Positions 25,405-33,409 of a stretch of 64,000 bases of DNA are shown here, piece after piece. Source of the stretch: Rhodobacter aestuarii (GTDB lineage Bacteria > Pseudomonadota > Alphaproteobacteria > Rhodobacterales > Rhodobacteraceae); assembly GCF_900156655.1 (NCBI RefSeq), contig NZ_FTOG01000013.1, positions 1 through 64,000 of the forward strand. The letters are read 5' to 3'. Each line of letters opens with the position of its first letter. Positions within the stretch are counted from its first letter, which is position 1. The notes beneath the pieces are model-generated. The model was not told the DNA's origin, searched no databases, and saw only the letters and a list, made by a program, of their open reading frames with translations. Made by a program: the position numbers and the translations under genes.

Positions 25405-26274
25405 TTAGTTCCGCCTGAGAACCAATGTCGTCCAGTCGCCAAATTCGTCGCGCGAAGCGAGGGTAAAGCCCTGCGGTTTGTAAGCGGCGATCACTTCATC
25501 GGCCTGTTCATGCAAGATGCCTGACAAGATCACATGCCCCGATTCGGCGCAAAAGCGGCCCATATCGGGTGCGAGCGAAATCAGCGGTGCCTTGAGGATA
25601 TTGGCGAAGATCAGATCGAAGGGCGCGGCGGCTTGCAGGTCGGGGTGGGCGAACCCTGCGGCCTCTAGGCAGACCACTCGGCCTTCAAGACCATTGCCCA
25701 CAACGTTGGCGCGCGCGGTTTCCACCGCGATCGGGTCAATGTCAGAGGCCAGAACGGTTTCGGGCCAAAGTTTCGCAGCCGCCATGCCCAAAACGGCTGT
25801 GCCGCAGCCAATATCGGCCACGTTCCTGGCGCGCAGCCCATCACGCTCCAGCCGGTCCAGCGCGCTCAGGCAGCCAAGCGTGGTGCCATGATGGCCGGTG
25901 CCAAAGGCCATCGCCGCATCAATCAAAAGCGGGATGGAGGTTGCGGGAACTTTGTCGGCATCGTGGCTGCCATGCACAAAGAAACGCCCGGCCACGACCG
26001 GGGCCAATTCACGGCGCACATGGGCGACCCAATCGGTTTCGGGCAGTTCGGAAACGGTAAAGCCGGTGCTGCCATAGGCGGCCGCCAAAAGCTCCAGCAC
26101 CACCTCATTCGGGCGTTCCAAGAAATAGGCACCCACCTCAAAATTGCCGGAGCCGTCCTCAATTTCGAACACGCCCACGCCATAGGGGCCGGGATCAAGG
26201 CTTTCGAGATGCTCTGCCAGATCCTCGGCAGGCGCGCGCTCGGGCAAAACGGCGAAGGCGGTGAAGGTGGTCAT
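25405..26274 (-). CDS. prmA: ribosomal protein L11 methyltransferase
   Basis: A 289-residue SAM-dependent enzyme that trimethylates ribosomal protein L11. An N-terminal substrate-binding domain precedes the methyltransferase domain, which shows VADIGCGTAVLGMAAAKLWP (motif I), VLASDIDPIAVETARANV and the NPPY-like IFANILKAPL. The start MTTFTAFAVLPERAPAEDLAEHLE was chosen over one nine codons upstream because the extra residues do not fit the family. Confidence 0.92.
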   Translation of the reverse strand: MTTFTAFAVLPERAPAEDLAEHLESLDPGPYGVGVFEIEDGSGNFEVGAYFLERPNEVVLELLAAAYGSTGFTVSELPETDWVAHVRRELAPVVAGRFFVHGSHDADKVPATSIPLLIDAAMAFGTGHHGTTLGCLSALDRLERDGLRARNVADIGCGTAVLGMAAAKLWPETVLASDIDPIAVETARANVVGNGLEGRVVCLEAAGFAHPDLQAAAPFDLIFANILKAPLISLAPDMGRFCAESGHVILSGILHEQADEVIAAYKPQGFTLASRDEFGDWTTLVLRRN

Positions 26275-26327
26275 GTCTGGCTCCGAAGGTTTTGGCTGCA
26301 ATGGCGCGAATGCGGCGACGGGTCAAC

Positions 26328-28517
26328 CTAAAGGAAGCTTTGCGGGTCAATGTCGATGGCAAGCTTCACCCCGTTGGGCATCTTTATGCCACGCAACCAG
26401 GCGCGGATCGCTTGCTGCAGGGGGGCTGTCTTTTCCGCCTTTATCAAGAGCCGCACGCGGTGGCGGCCCCGCACCCGCGCGATGGGGGCGGGGGCTGGGC
26501 CAAAGACCTGTGCGCCGATCCGGCGCAGCGCAGCGTCATTGCGCGCGAGCGCGTTGCCCAATTCAAAAAGCGGCTCAATCTCCGGGCCCGAGAGTATGAT
26601 CCCGGCCATGCGCCCATAGGGCGGCACGCCCACGGCTTTGCGGCCCGCCGCTTCGGCGCGCCAAAACGCCTCTTCGTCGCCGCCCAAAATGGCGCGGATC
26701 ACCGGGTGCTCTGGCTGGAAGGTTTGCAACAATGCGGTGCCCGGCTTTTCTGCTCGGCCCGCCCGGCCCGCGACTTGGCGCATCAGTTGGAAGGTGCGCT
26801 CCGCCGCGCGCAGGTCAGAGCCTTGCAGGCCAAGATCGGCATCAATCACACCGACCAGTGTAAGCAGGGGGAAGTTATGCCCCTTCGCCACGATCTGCGT
26901 GCCGATGATGATATCGGCCTCGCCCGCCGCGATATTCTCGACAGCTTCTTTTAACGCGCGCGCCGAGCCAAAGAGGTCAGAAGACAGAACCGCAAGCCGC
27001 GCGGTCGGAAAGCGCTCTTTCACCTCTTCGGCGAGCCGCTCGACGCCGGGGCCGACGGGGGCCAATTTGCCCTCCACCCCGCAAGACGGGCAAGCTGTGG
27101 GGATGGGTTTCGTTTCGCCGCATTGGTGGCAGACAAGGCGTTTTTGGAAGCGGTGCTCGACCATCCTTGCATCGCAGTGATCGCAGCCGATTTGGTGGCC
27201 GCAGGCCCGGCAAATGGTAACGGGCGCGTAGCCGCGCCGATTGAGAAACAGCATCGCCTGTTCACCACGCGAAAGCGCGCCAAGCACCGCGCCGACGAGG
27301 CTGGGCGAAATCCAATGCACCGGCTCAATGCGTTCTTCGCGCATGTCGATGGTGCGCATCTCGGGCAGGTCCGAGGCCCCAAATCGGCTTTGCAGATCAA
27401 CGCGGCGGTATTTGCCCGCATCTGCATTGGCCCAGCTTTCAAGGCTTGGGGTGGCCGAGGCCAAGACCACTTGGCTGCCTGCCAAAGACGCCCGCAGCAC
27501 CGCCATATCGCGCGCATTATAAAGCGCACCCTCTTCTTGCTTGTACGAGGTGTCATGCTCCTCATCGACGACGATCAGCCCAAGGTTTTGATAGGGCAAA
27601 AACAATGCCGAGCGTGCGCCCACCACCATCTGCGCGCCGCCTTGCGCCACCATATGCCAAAGCCTGCGCCGCTCTGCCTGCGTTGCGCCCGAATGCCATT
27701 CGCCGGGCTTCGCGCCAAAGCGCGCCTCCACCCGCGACAGAAATTCCGAAGTCAGCGCGATTTCGGGCAAAAGCACCAAAGCCTGTTGCCCCTTGGCCAA
27801 ACATTCGGCCACCGCTTCCAGATAAACCTCTGTCTTGCCCGAGCCTGTCACGCCCTTCAAAAGCGTGACGCCAAATTGGCCAATGCCAGACCGCAGGGCC
27901 GTGGCGGCGGCGGCTTGGTCATCGGAAAGCGCCTTGCCCGGCAGATGCGGGTCAAGCTTGGGGTAGGGCAAATCGCGCGGCTGTTCGGCCTCCACTACCG
28001 CACCTTGCGCGACCAAACCCTTGACCACTTGCGGCGTCACGCCGGCAAGTTGGGCAAGCTCAGTTTGATAAAACCCCGCCCCGCCATGATCGCGCAACAC
28101 GGCGAGCACCTTTTCGCGTGCCTCTGTCATCCGGTCGGGGGTTGCATTGCCCAGCTGGTAGATTTTGCGCGCGCCGGGGGCCTCAAACAGCCCCGGTGTA
28201 CGGGTGGCGAGCCGCAACACACCGGGCAAAGAGGTCATCGTGTAATCCGCCATGCGGATCAGGAAGTGCTGCAATTCTTCCCGCATCGGCGGCACATCGA
28301 GCACGCGTGCTACCGGGCGCAGCTTGGCGGCCTCAAAGCGGCCATCCCCCGGCCCCCAAACCACGCCCACCACGCGACGCGGCCCCAGCGGCACCTCGAC
28401 AAAAGCGCCGGGAAAGCAGCCGCCTTCGGGAGCCAAATAATCAAGCGGTTTTCCAATGGGTTCGGTTGTCAGCACCGAAACCCGCGCGCCTTGCGCAAAA
28501 TAGCCAATCTCAGCCAT
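26328..28517 (-). CDS. priA: primosomal replication-restart helicase PriA
   Basis: A 729-residue 3'-5' DNA helicase that reloads the replisome at stalled forks. The order is an N-terminal 3'-DNA-end binding domain, winged helix, helicase lobe 1 with [15 protein letters not shown] and the DEEHD box, a zinc region with paired cysteines ([17 protein letters not shown] and CHQCGETK...CPSCG), and lobe 2 with [11 protein letters not shown] and QVAGRAGR. Length is normal. It is divergent from the transaldolase gene. Confidence 0.96.
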   Translation of the reverse strand: MAEIGYFAQGARVSVLTTEPIGKPLDYLAPEGGCFPGAFVEVPLGPRRVVGVVWGPGDGRFEAAKLRPVARVLDVPPMREELQHFLIRMADYTMTSLPGVLRLATRTPGLFEAPGARKIYQLGNATPDRMTEAREKVLAVLRDHGGAGFYQTELAQLAGVTPQVVKGLVAQGAVVEAEQPRDLPYPKLDPHLPGKALSDDQAAAATALRSGIGQFGVTLLKGVTGSGKTEVYLEAVAECLAKGQQALVLLPEIALTSEFLSRVEARFGAKPGEWHSGATQAERRRLWHMVAQGGAQMVVGARSALFLPYQNLGLIVVDEEHDTSYKQEEGALYNARDMAVLRASLAGSQVVLASATPSLESWANADAGKYRRVDLQSRFGASDLPEMRTIDMREERIEPVHWISPSLVGAVLGALSRGEQAMLFLNRRGYAPVTICRACGHQIGCDHCDARMVEHRFQKRLVCHQCGETKPIPTACPSCGVEGKLAPVGPGVERLAEEVKERFPTARLAVLSSDLFGSARALKEAVENIAAGEADIIIGTQIVAKGHNFPLLTLVGVIDADLGLQGSDLRAAERTFQLMRQVAGRAGRAEKPGTALLQTFQPEHPVIRAILGGDEEAFWRAEAAGRKAVGVPPYGRMAGIILSGPEIEPLFELGNALARNDAALRRIGAQVFGPAPAPIARVRGRHRVRLLIKAEKTAPLQQAIRAWLRGIKMPNGVKLAIDIDPQSFL

Positions 28518-28529
28518 GCGCGCCCCTTT

Positions 28530-28547
28530 TCACACGGTATGGTGTGA
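28530..28547. promoter_or_regulatory. inverted repeat in the priA/transaldolase divergent region
   Basis: TCACAC-GGTATG-GTGTGA, perfect 6-bp arms around a 6-base spacer, 13 bases upstream of priA. The half sites are the reverse order of a CRP site (TGTGA-N6-TCACA), so it is not a CRP box. Function unknown. Confidence 0.3.
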
Positions 28548-28615
28548 CGATCCTCTCTCGCCTTTGGGCGCCGTTTGCGCTAAATCCGCTCAGGAGAGAG
28601 TGCAGGAGGCCCCCA

Positions 28616-29269
28616 ATGAAATTCTTCGTCGATACCGCAGATGTTCCGTCAATCAAGGAACTCAATGACCTTGGCATGGTCGATGGTGTCACCACCAACC
28701 CGTCGCTGATCTTGAAATCGGGCCGTGATATTCTCGAAGTGACGAAGGAAATCTGCGACATGGTCTCCGGCCCGGTTTCGGCCGAGGTTGTGGCCACCGA
28801 GGCGAAGGACATGATCGCCGAGGGGATGAAACTCGCCAAAATCGCCTCCAACATCGCCATCAAAGTGCCGCTGACCTGGGACGGTCTGACCGCGTGCAAG
28901 GCTTTCGCATCCGAGGGCCATATGGTCAACGTCACTCTGTGCTTCTCGGCGGCGCAAGCGATCTTGGCCGCGAAGGCTGGCGCGACCTTCATCAGCCCCT
29001 TCATCGGGCGGCTTGACGACATCAACCTTGATGGCGTGCAGCTGATTGAAGACATCCGCACCATCTACGACAACTACAATTTCGAGACGGAAATCCTTGC
29101 CGCCTCGATCCGTTCGGTCAACCACATCACCGATGTGGCGCGGATCGGCGCAGACGTGATCACCGCCCCGCCCTCCGTGATCAAAGCGATGGCGAACCAC
29201 CCGCTGACGGACAAGGGCTTGGATCAGTTCATGAAAGACTGGGCGAAAACCGGCCAGAAAATCGTCTGA
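28616..29269 (+). CDS. tal: transaldolase (small FSA/TalC-type)
   Basis: A 217-residue class I aldolase of the short transaldolase family (F6P aldolase/TalC fold). Lys83 in [13 protein letters not shown] is the Schiff-base lysine, and [16 protein letters not shown] plus [11 protein letters not shown] are family signatures. It transfers a dihydroxyacetone unit between sugar phosphates in the non-oxidative pentose phosphate pathway; fructose-6-phosphate aldolase activity is the alternative. CAGGAGG precedes the ATG at 28616; the long upstream extension of the frame overlaps priA and is not used. A strong terminator follows. Confidence 0.94.
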   Translation: MKFFVDTADVPSIKELNDLGMVDGVTTNPSLILKSGRDILEVTKEICDMVSGPVSAEVVATEAKDMIAEGMKLAKIASNIAIKVPLTWDGLTACKAFASEGHMVNVTLCFSAAQAILAAKAGATFISPFIGRLDDINLDGVQLIEDIRTIYDNYNFETEILAASIRSVNHITDVARIGADVITAPPSVIKAMANHPLTDKGLDQFMKDWAKTGQKIV

Positions 29270-29288
29270 GAACCGTTGCATTTTGCAC

Positions 29289-29315
29289 AAGGCCCGCTGG
29301 ATTCAGCGGGCCTTT
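29289..29315 (+). terminator. Rho-independent terminator of the transaldolase gene
   Basis: Perfect 11-bp stem AAGGCCCGCTG / CAGCGGGCCTT, loop GATT, ending in TTT, 20 bases after the stop. Confidence 0.85.
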
Positions 29316-29397
29316 ACCACTTTTGAGAGAAATTTAACCTGCAATTAACTAGAATCTGTGTCAATTTCTCCGGTAACCCGCTGACCAAGAGGCGAGC

Positions 29398-30102
29398 ATG
29401 AGCGACACCGCATTTGCATCCGAACTCCGGACAAAGATCATCAACGACCCCGATGTGATCTTGGAAGATCACGACCTGATGCGCGCCCTGATCTCGGCGA
29501 ACGAGCGCGCGATGGGCGCCAATATCGTCGATTTGCGTGGCGTGGCGATGGAGCGGCTGGAACGCCGGCTTGATCGGCTGGAAGATACCCACCGCTCGGT
29601 GATTGCCGCCGCCTATGAAAATCTTGCCGGGACGAACCAAATCCACCGCGCCGTGCTGCGGATGCTCGACCCGACCGAGTTTGAAAGCTTCCTGAAAAAC
29701 CTCGGCACCGAAGTCGCCGATATTTTGCGCGTCGATAGCGTCAAGCTGGTGCTTGAGACCACGCAAGATGGCGAAGATGCCGCGCTGCGCCGTTTGGGTG
29801 ATGTGCTTTGCGTCGCTGAACCGGGCTTTGTGCATGAATATATGCGCGCGGGCAAAAGCGGGCAGGTGCGCCCGGTGGTGCTGCGTCAGACCATGCCGCA
29901 ATCGGAAACGATCTATGGCGAAGCCTCGACTTGGGTCCGTTCCGAAGCGCTGATGCGCCTTGATCTTGGCGAAGGCCGCTTGCCCGGCATGCTGGTGATG
30001 GGCGCCGAAGACCCGCATCAGTTCAAACCCTCGCAAGGTACCGATCTTCTGGCCTTCTTTGCGGGCGTGTTTGAGCGCGCGATGCGGCGCTGGCTCGCAT
30101 AA
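29398..30102 (+). CDS. DUF484 (GAF-like) protein
   Basis: A 234-residue protein of the DUF484 family: an N-terminal helical part starting with ELRTKIINDPDVILEDHDLM, then a GAF-like domain. In many proteobacteria this gene sits directly before xerC, as here (12 bases). The function is not established; a link to recombination or chromosome segregation is only a contextual guess. AAGAGG precedes the ATG. Confidence 0.88.
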   Translation: MSDTAFASELRTKIINDPDVILEDHDLMRALISANERAMGANIVDLRGVAMERLERRLDRLEDTHRSVIAAAYENLAGTNQIHRAVLRMLDPTEFESFLKNLGTEVADILRVDSVKLVLETTQDGEDAALRRLGDVLCVAEPGFVHEYMRAGKSGQVRPVVLRQTMPQSETIYGEASTWVRSEALMRLDLGEGRLPGMLVMGAEDPHQFKPSQGTDLLAFFAGVFERAMRRWLA

Positions 30103-30114
30103 GGCGCTGGTCCC

Positions 30115-31038
30115 ATGGCTTTTGGTTTTTCTCCCGCCGCTGGCATGGCGTTGGGCCGCTGGCTTGATCACATGCGCGCGCTCAAGGGCGCTTCACCGCA
30201 TACGCTGACCGCCTACCGCAACGATGTGAGTGGCTTTCTGGGCTTCTTGCATCTGCATTATGGCGAAAGCCTCGGCATGGAACGGCTTGGTGCGCTGACG
30301 CCTTCGGACATGCGCGCGTGGATGGCCTATGAGCGCAACCGGGGGCTTTCGGGCCGCTCGCTGGCCCGTGCGCTTTCGGCGGTGAAAAGCTTCATGCGCT
30401 GGCTTGGGGAACGTGAGGGCTTTGACACGACTCACGTGCTTGCTACCCGCGCGCCGAAATATCAGCGCAAGCTGCCGCGCCCCTTGGCCGAAGATGCCGC
30501 CCAAGCGGTGATCGAACAGGTGGAATTGCAAGCCGCCGAGCCGTGGGTCGCTGCGCGCGATGCGGCAGTGATGACTTTGCTTTACGGTTGTGGGCTGCGG
30601 ATTTCTGAGGCGCTGAGCCTGAAAGGCGAAGATGTGCCTTTGCCCGACGTTCTGCGGATTCGCGGCAAGGGTGACAAAGAGCGCCTTGTGCCCGTGCTGC
30701 CCGCTGCGCGCGACGCGATGAATGAATATCTGCGGCTGTGCCCCTTTGTCCCCGCGCCGTGGGAAGAGGTGTTTCGCGGTTTGCGCGGCGGTCCCTTAAG
30801 CGCGCGGATTGTGGCGAAGTCGATGGAACGCGCCCGCGCCGCGCTGGGCCTGCCTGCCTCCGCTACGCCGCACGCGCTGCGCCACAGCTTTGCCACGCAT
30901 TTGTTGTCGGCAGGCGGCGATTTGCGCGCGATTCAAGAGCTTTTGGGCCACGCGAGCCTTGCGACGACTCAGGTCTACACGGCTGTCGATGCGGCGCGCC
31001 TGATGGAGGTCTATGAGGCTGCTCATCCGCGGGCTTGA
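30115..31038 (+). CDS. xerC: site-specific tyrosine recombinase XerC
   Basis: A 307-residue recombinase that, with XerD, resolves chromosome dimers at dif during division. After the SAM-like core-binding domain (to about residue 110), the catalytic residues are Arg in LLYGCGLRISEALSL, Lys in RGKGDKERLV, His/Arg in HALRHSFATHLL, His in LGHASLATTQ, and the nucleophile Tyr in QVYTAVDA. The DUF484-xerC order supports XerC over a phage or integron integrase. Confidence 0.94.
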   Translation: MAFGFSPAAGMALGRWLDHMRALKGASPHTLTAYRNDVSGFLGFLHLHYGESLGMERLGALTPSDMRAWMAYERNRGLSGRSLARALSAVKSFMRWLGEREGFDTTHVLATRAPKYQRKLPRPLAEDAAQAVIEQVELQAAEPWVAARDAAVMTLLYGCGLRISEALSLKGEDVPLPDVLRIRGKGDKERLVPVLPAARDAMNEYLRLCPFVPAPWEEVFRGLRGGPLSARIVAKSMERARAALGLPASATPHALRHSFATHLLSAGGDLRAIQELLGHASLATTQVYTAVDAARLMEVYEAAHPRA

Positions 31039-31068
31039 GCCATAACCCGATAAAATCCAGCGCTTTAC

Positions 31069-31080
31069 AAACCTAGGTTT
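31069..31080. promoter_or_regulatory. 12-bp palindrome upstream of the EF-hand gene
   Basis: AAACCTAGGTTT is a perfect 12-bp palindrome 31 bases after the xerC stop, in an AT-rich patch likely to hold the promoter of the EF-hand gene. A repressor site is possible; no regulator can be named. Confidence 0.3.
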
Positions 31081-31109
31081 ACGGGGGCTGGAGGCCTCGG
31101 GCAAGGAAC

Positions 31110-31172
31110 CGTTCATCACATGAGACGAGGCTTCAGGCACGTCGTCATCCAGAAAGGATCATGTGATGAACG
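31110..31172 (+). promoter_or_regulatory. inverted-repeat leader covering the EF-hand gene start codon
   Basis: A 14-bp perfect inverted repeat, CGTTCATCACATGA (31110-31123) and TCATGTGATGAACG (31159-31172), brackets the ribosome binding site. The right arm contains the ATG at 31166. A second short stem, GACGA (31124-31128) with TCGTC (31142-31146), stacks directly on the left arm, leaving the AAGGA at 31154-31158 in a 12-base bulge. If transcribed, the start codon would be fully paired, so this looks like a translational control element. A DNA operator role is the alternative. Confidence 0.55.
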
Positions 31173-32062
31173 TTTCTTCGCTTACTTCGTTGTCCGCCTA
31201 TTCGGGCAGTTCCGCGCTTGCTGCGCTTCAGCAAAGTGCGACGACCAGCGCCGCAAGCGGCTCCGCTTCGGCGCAAAAAACAGAGGGGTCGCGCCCGCCG
31301 CCGCCCCCTCCGCCACAGCCCGCTTCCTCCTCCGGGGGCGTCGATGCGCAGTCTTTGTTTGAGGCGCTGGCCGCGAATGATGATGCGGATGGAGACGGGC
31401 TCATGTCGGCCGAAGAAATCTCCGCAAGCCCGGTGGCGGATTTGCTGTCGGACCAATTCTCGAGCATTGATACCGACGGGGATGGCCTGCTGAGCCAGAC
31501 CGAGGTCGATACGGCAGAAGCCGCAAGCCGCTCGGGAAGCACCAGCGAGTCGAGTGACCGCGGCGGTCCCGGTGGCCCGGGGGGACCGGGCGGCCCCGGT
31601 GGTCCGCCGCCCTCTGGCCCGCCTCCGGGAGAAGAGAGCACGTCTGATATCACCTCGCTCTTTGAAGCTTTGGCCGAGAATGATGATACCGATGGTGATG
31701 GGCTTTTGTCGGCTGAAGAAATCGCCGCAAGCCCGGTCGCTGATCTGCTCTCAGAGCAATTCACCAGCATCGACACCGATGGCGATGGCTTGTTGAGCCA
31801 GACCGAAGTTGACACGGCAGAAGCCGCATCGCGGTCTGGCGGGGCCGGGGCCAGTGGCGAACGGGGCGGCATGCCGCCCGGACCGCCTCCGGGGCCGCCG
31901 CCGGGGGAAAGCGCTGAAGGGACGAGCAGCACCGAAAGTCCGGCGCAATCGCTTTATGAGTCGCTCTTTGCGGCTTTGTCCTCGCAGGAAGAGACTGGCA
32001 GCGTCACCGTTGATCGGGATCTGGCGAACCAGTTCATGTCGCTTCTTAAAGACATTTCCTGA
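31166..32062 (+). CDS. EF-hand calcium-binding protein with duplicated EF-hand pair
   Basis: A 298-residue protein with four canonical EF-hand loops (DxDxDG...E) at 73-84, 102-113, 174-185 and 203-214. The two pairs lie in a duplicated block (about 63-122 and 164-223, offset 101). Between them are a Pro run at 44-50, a GGP repeat region (133-148) and a PPG-rich stretch (237-247). There is no signal peptide; the Ser/Ala-rich start MNVSSLTSLSAYSGSS resembles other bacterial EF-hand proteins of unknown role, some of which are type III or flagellar-export candidates (inference). AAGGA lies seven bases before the ATG. Calcium sensing or buffering is likely; cellular location is unknown. Confidence 0.88.
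   Translation: MNVSSLTSLSAYSGSSALAALQQSATTSAASGSASAQKTEGSRPPPPPPPQPASSSGGVDAQSLFEALAANDDADGDGLMSAEEISASPVADLLSDQFSSIDTDGDGLLSQTEVDTAEAASRSGSTSESSDRGGPGGPGGPGGPGGPPPSGPPPGEESTSDITSLFEALAENDDTDGDGLLSAEEIAASPVADLLSEQFTSIDTDGDGLLSQTEVDTAEAASRSGGAGASGERGGMPPGPPPGPPPGESAEGTSSTESPAQSLYESLFAALSSQEETGSVTVDRDLANQFMSLLKDIS
31352..31834 (+). repeat. intragenic tandem duplication encoding two EF-hand pairs
   Basis: The 180-base units at 31352-31531 and 31655-31834 encode near-identical 60-residue blocks (SLFEALA...TAEAASRSG). They have drifted at many third codon positions, so the duplication is old enough for synonymous change while the protein stayed nearly constant. Confidence 0.8.
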
Positions 32063-32069
32063 GCCAAGA

Positions 32070-32096
32070 CCGGGCCGGGGCATTGCCTCGGCCCGG
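32070..32096 (+). terminator. GC-rich hairpin after the EF-hand gene
   Basis: CCGGGCCGGGGC pairs with GCCTCGGCCCGG (one G-U pair) around loop ATT, starting seven bases after the stop. Only a short TTT follows at 32102, so termination may be partial. Confidence 0.6.
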
Positions 32097-32213
32097 CCGC
32101 CTTTACCATTAAAATCCGAATGAGATCGCCTGTGTGATGGGGTCTTTCGGTAAGCGGCTGTTCACGCGTGCCGTGCAAGTTGCGCGCAGAACACCCCGCT
32201 GAAGGAGCCCCCG

Positions 32214-32573
32214 ATGGACCTCCCCCATCTTTCGGGTCTTACCCCCCCAAATCTGTCCACCACGCCGCAGGTTTCGGCGCCTGCGCCTGCCAATGCGGCA
32301 CGCGCCGAGGCCTTTGAAAACCTTGTCACGGCACCGAGTGGGGCGGAGATGGAGGCGCTGTTTCGGGCCTTTTCCGCGTCGGAGGGGGGCGAGGCTGTCG
32401 CGGCGGTTGAAGAGGCGCCCACGACGGCCCCGCAATCTGCCCCGGTCAGCGCCCCGTCTATGGCGGAATCGCTCTTCGCCGCTTTCCATGGCGCGGCTCA
32501 ACCCGCTTCAGAAGTTGGTTCGGATGCAGTCGGGGCGCTGCGTTTGCAGGCACTCTTGGGGGAAATGCGCTAG
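32214..32573 (+). CDS. hypothetical Ala/Pro-rich protein
   Basis: An unrecognised 119-residue, mostly disordered protein rich in Ala, Pro and Glu, with no signal peptide or membrane segment. GAAGGAG lies six bases before the ATG, so it is probably translated. The motif AESLFAAFHG near residue 84 echoes YESLFAALSS near the C terminus of the EF-hand protein just upstream (about 265-273), and EALFRAF is similar; this may be a shared short helix. Neighbourhood and this motif suggest a partner of the EF-hand protein, but that is inference. Confidence 0.65.
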   Translation: MDLPHLSGLTPPNLSTTPQVSAPAPANAARAEAFENLVTAPSGAEMEALFRAFSASEGGEAVAAVEEAPTTAPQSAPVSAPSMAESLFAAFHGAAQPASEVGSDAVGALRLQALLGEMR

Positions 32574-32645
32574 GGGCAAAAGCACGCATGGGCTTTGCGG
32601 GCCGCTCGGGTTGCATCCTTGGCAGGTTTACGGCAGGAGAAGCCC

Positions 32646-33344
32646 ATGGATATACGTCTTAAAGCTCTTTCGGTTCATTTGTTCACCGCCACCGGCGCTG
32701 TGCTCTCCATGCTTGCGATGCTCGCTGCCGTGGAAGAGAAATGGTCGCTGATGTTTTTGTGGCTGGTGGTCGCGCTCGTCGTTGACGGCATCGATGGCCC
32801 CTTGGCGCGTCGCTACGATGTAAAGACCAACTGCCCCACCTATGACGGGGTGTTGATGGATCTGATCATCGACTACCTGACCTATGTCTTCATTCCGGCC
32901 TATGCGCTTTTCAAATCTGGCCTGTTGCCGGGCTGGACGGGGTGGCTGGCGATCATCGTCATCACCTATGCTAGCGTCGTCTATTTCGCCGATACGCGGA
33001 TGAAGATGAAGGATTGTTCCTTTTCGGGCTTTCCGGGGTGCTGGAACATGGTGGTGCTGGTGCTCTTTGCGCTCAGCCCCGGCTATTGGGTGACGTTGGG
33101 AGTTGTGCTGGCACTGACCTTGGCGATGTTCTTGCCGCTCAAATTCATCCATCCGGTGCGCACGGTGCGTTGGCGGCCGCTGTCGCTGACGGTGGCGCTT
33201 TTGTGGACGATCTTTGCCGCCCGCGCCGCTTGGGTCGATTTTGACGAGGGCAACTGGGCGCATTGGGGGCTGGCCATCACCTCGGTTTATCTGCTGGTGG
33301 TGGGGATCTTGCAGCAGATCATCCCAGAGCGGAAAACGGCTTAA
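32646..33344 (+). CDS. pcs: phosphatidylcholine synthase
   Basis: A 232-residue inner-membrane CDP-alcohol phosphotransferase that condenses CDP-diacylglycerol with choline to give phosphatidylcholine, a pathway typical of alphaproteobacteria. The signature D-G-x2-A-R...G-x3-D-x3-D is complete (VDGIDGPLARRYDV and YDGVLMDLIIDYLTYV), and there are about eight hydrophobic helices. CAGGAGAAG precedes the ATG at 32646; the 17 upstream codons in frame are not part of the family. A bidirectional terminator separates it from ileS. Confidence 0.95.
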   Translation: MDIRLKALSVHLFTATGAVLSMLAMLAAVEEKWSLMFLWLVVALVVDGIDGPLARRYDVKTNCPTYDGVLMDLIIDYLTYVFIPAYALFKSGLLPGWTGWLAIIVITYASVVYFADTRMKMKDCSFSGFPGCWNMVVLVLFALSPGYWVTLGVVLALTLAMFLPLKFIHPVRTVRWRPLSLTVALLWTIFAARAAWVDFDEGNWAHWGLAITSVYLLVVGILQQIIPERKTA

Positions 33345-33362
33345 GCTGATCGCGATAGGCAT

Positions 33363-33392
33363 AAGAAAGGGCGCCCGAAGGCGCCCTTTCTT
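33363..33392. terminator. bidirectional terminator between pcs and ileS
   Basis: Perfect 13-bp stem AAGAAAGGGCGCC / GGCGCCCTTTCTT with tetraloop CGAA; T-rich ends on both strands suit both converging genes. Confidence 0.9.
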
Positions 33393-33409
33393 ATGGACTT
33401 GTAGGCAAC

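Noticed and set aside
28530-28547. CRP-type site
   Set aside because: Half-site order is TCACAC then GTGTGA, the reverse of the CRP consensus.
28118-28615. 166-codon upstream extension of the transaldolase frame
   Set aside because: Lies antisense to priA; the family begins at [10 protein letters not shown] with a strong ribosome binding site.
31120-31362. 80-codon forward ORF beginning before the EF-hand gene
   Set aside because: Out of frame with the four EF-hand loops; Arg-rich shadow translation.
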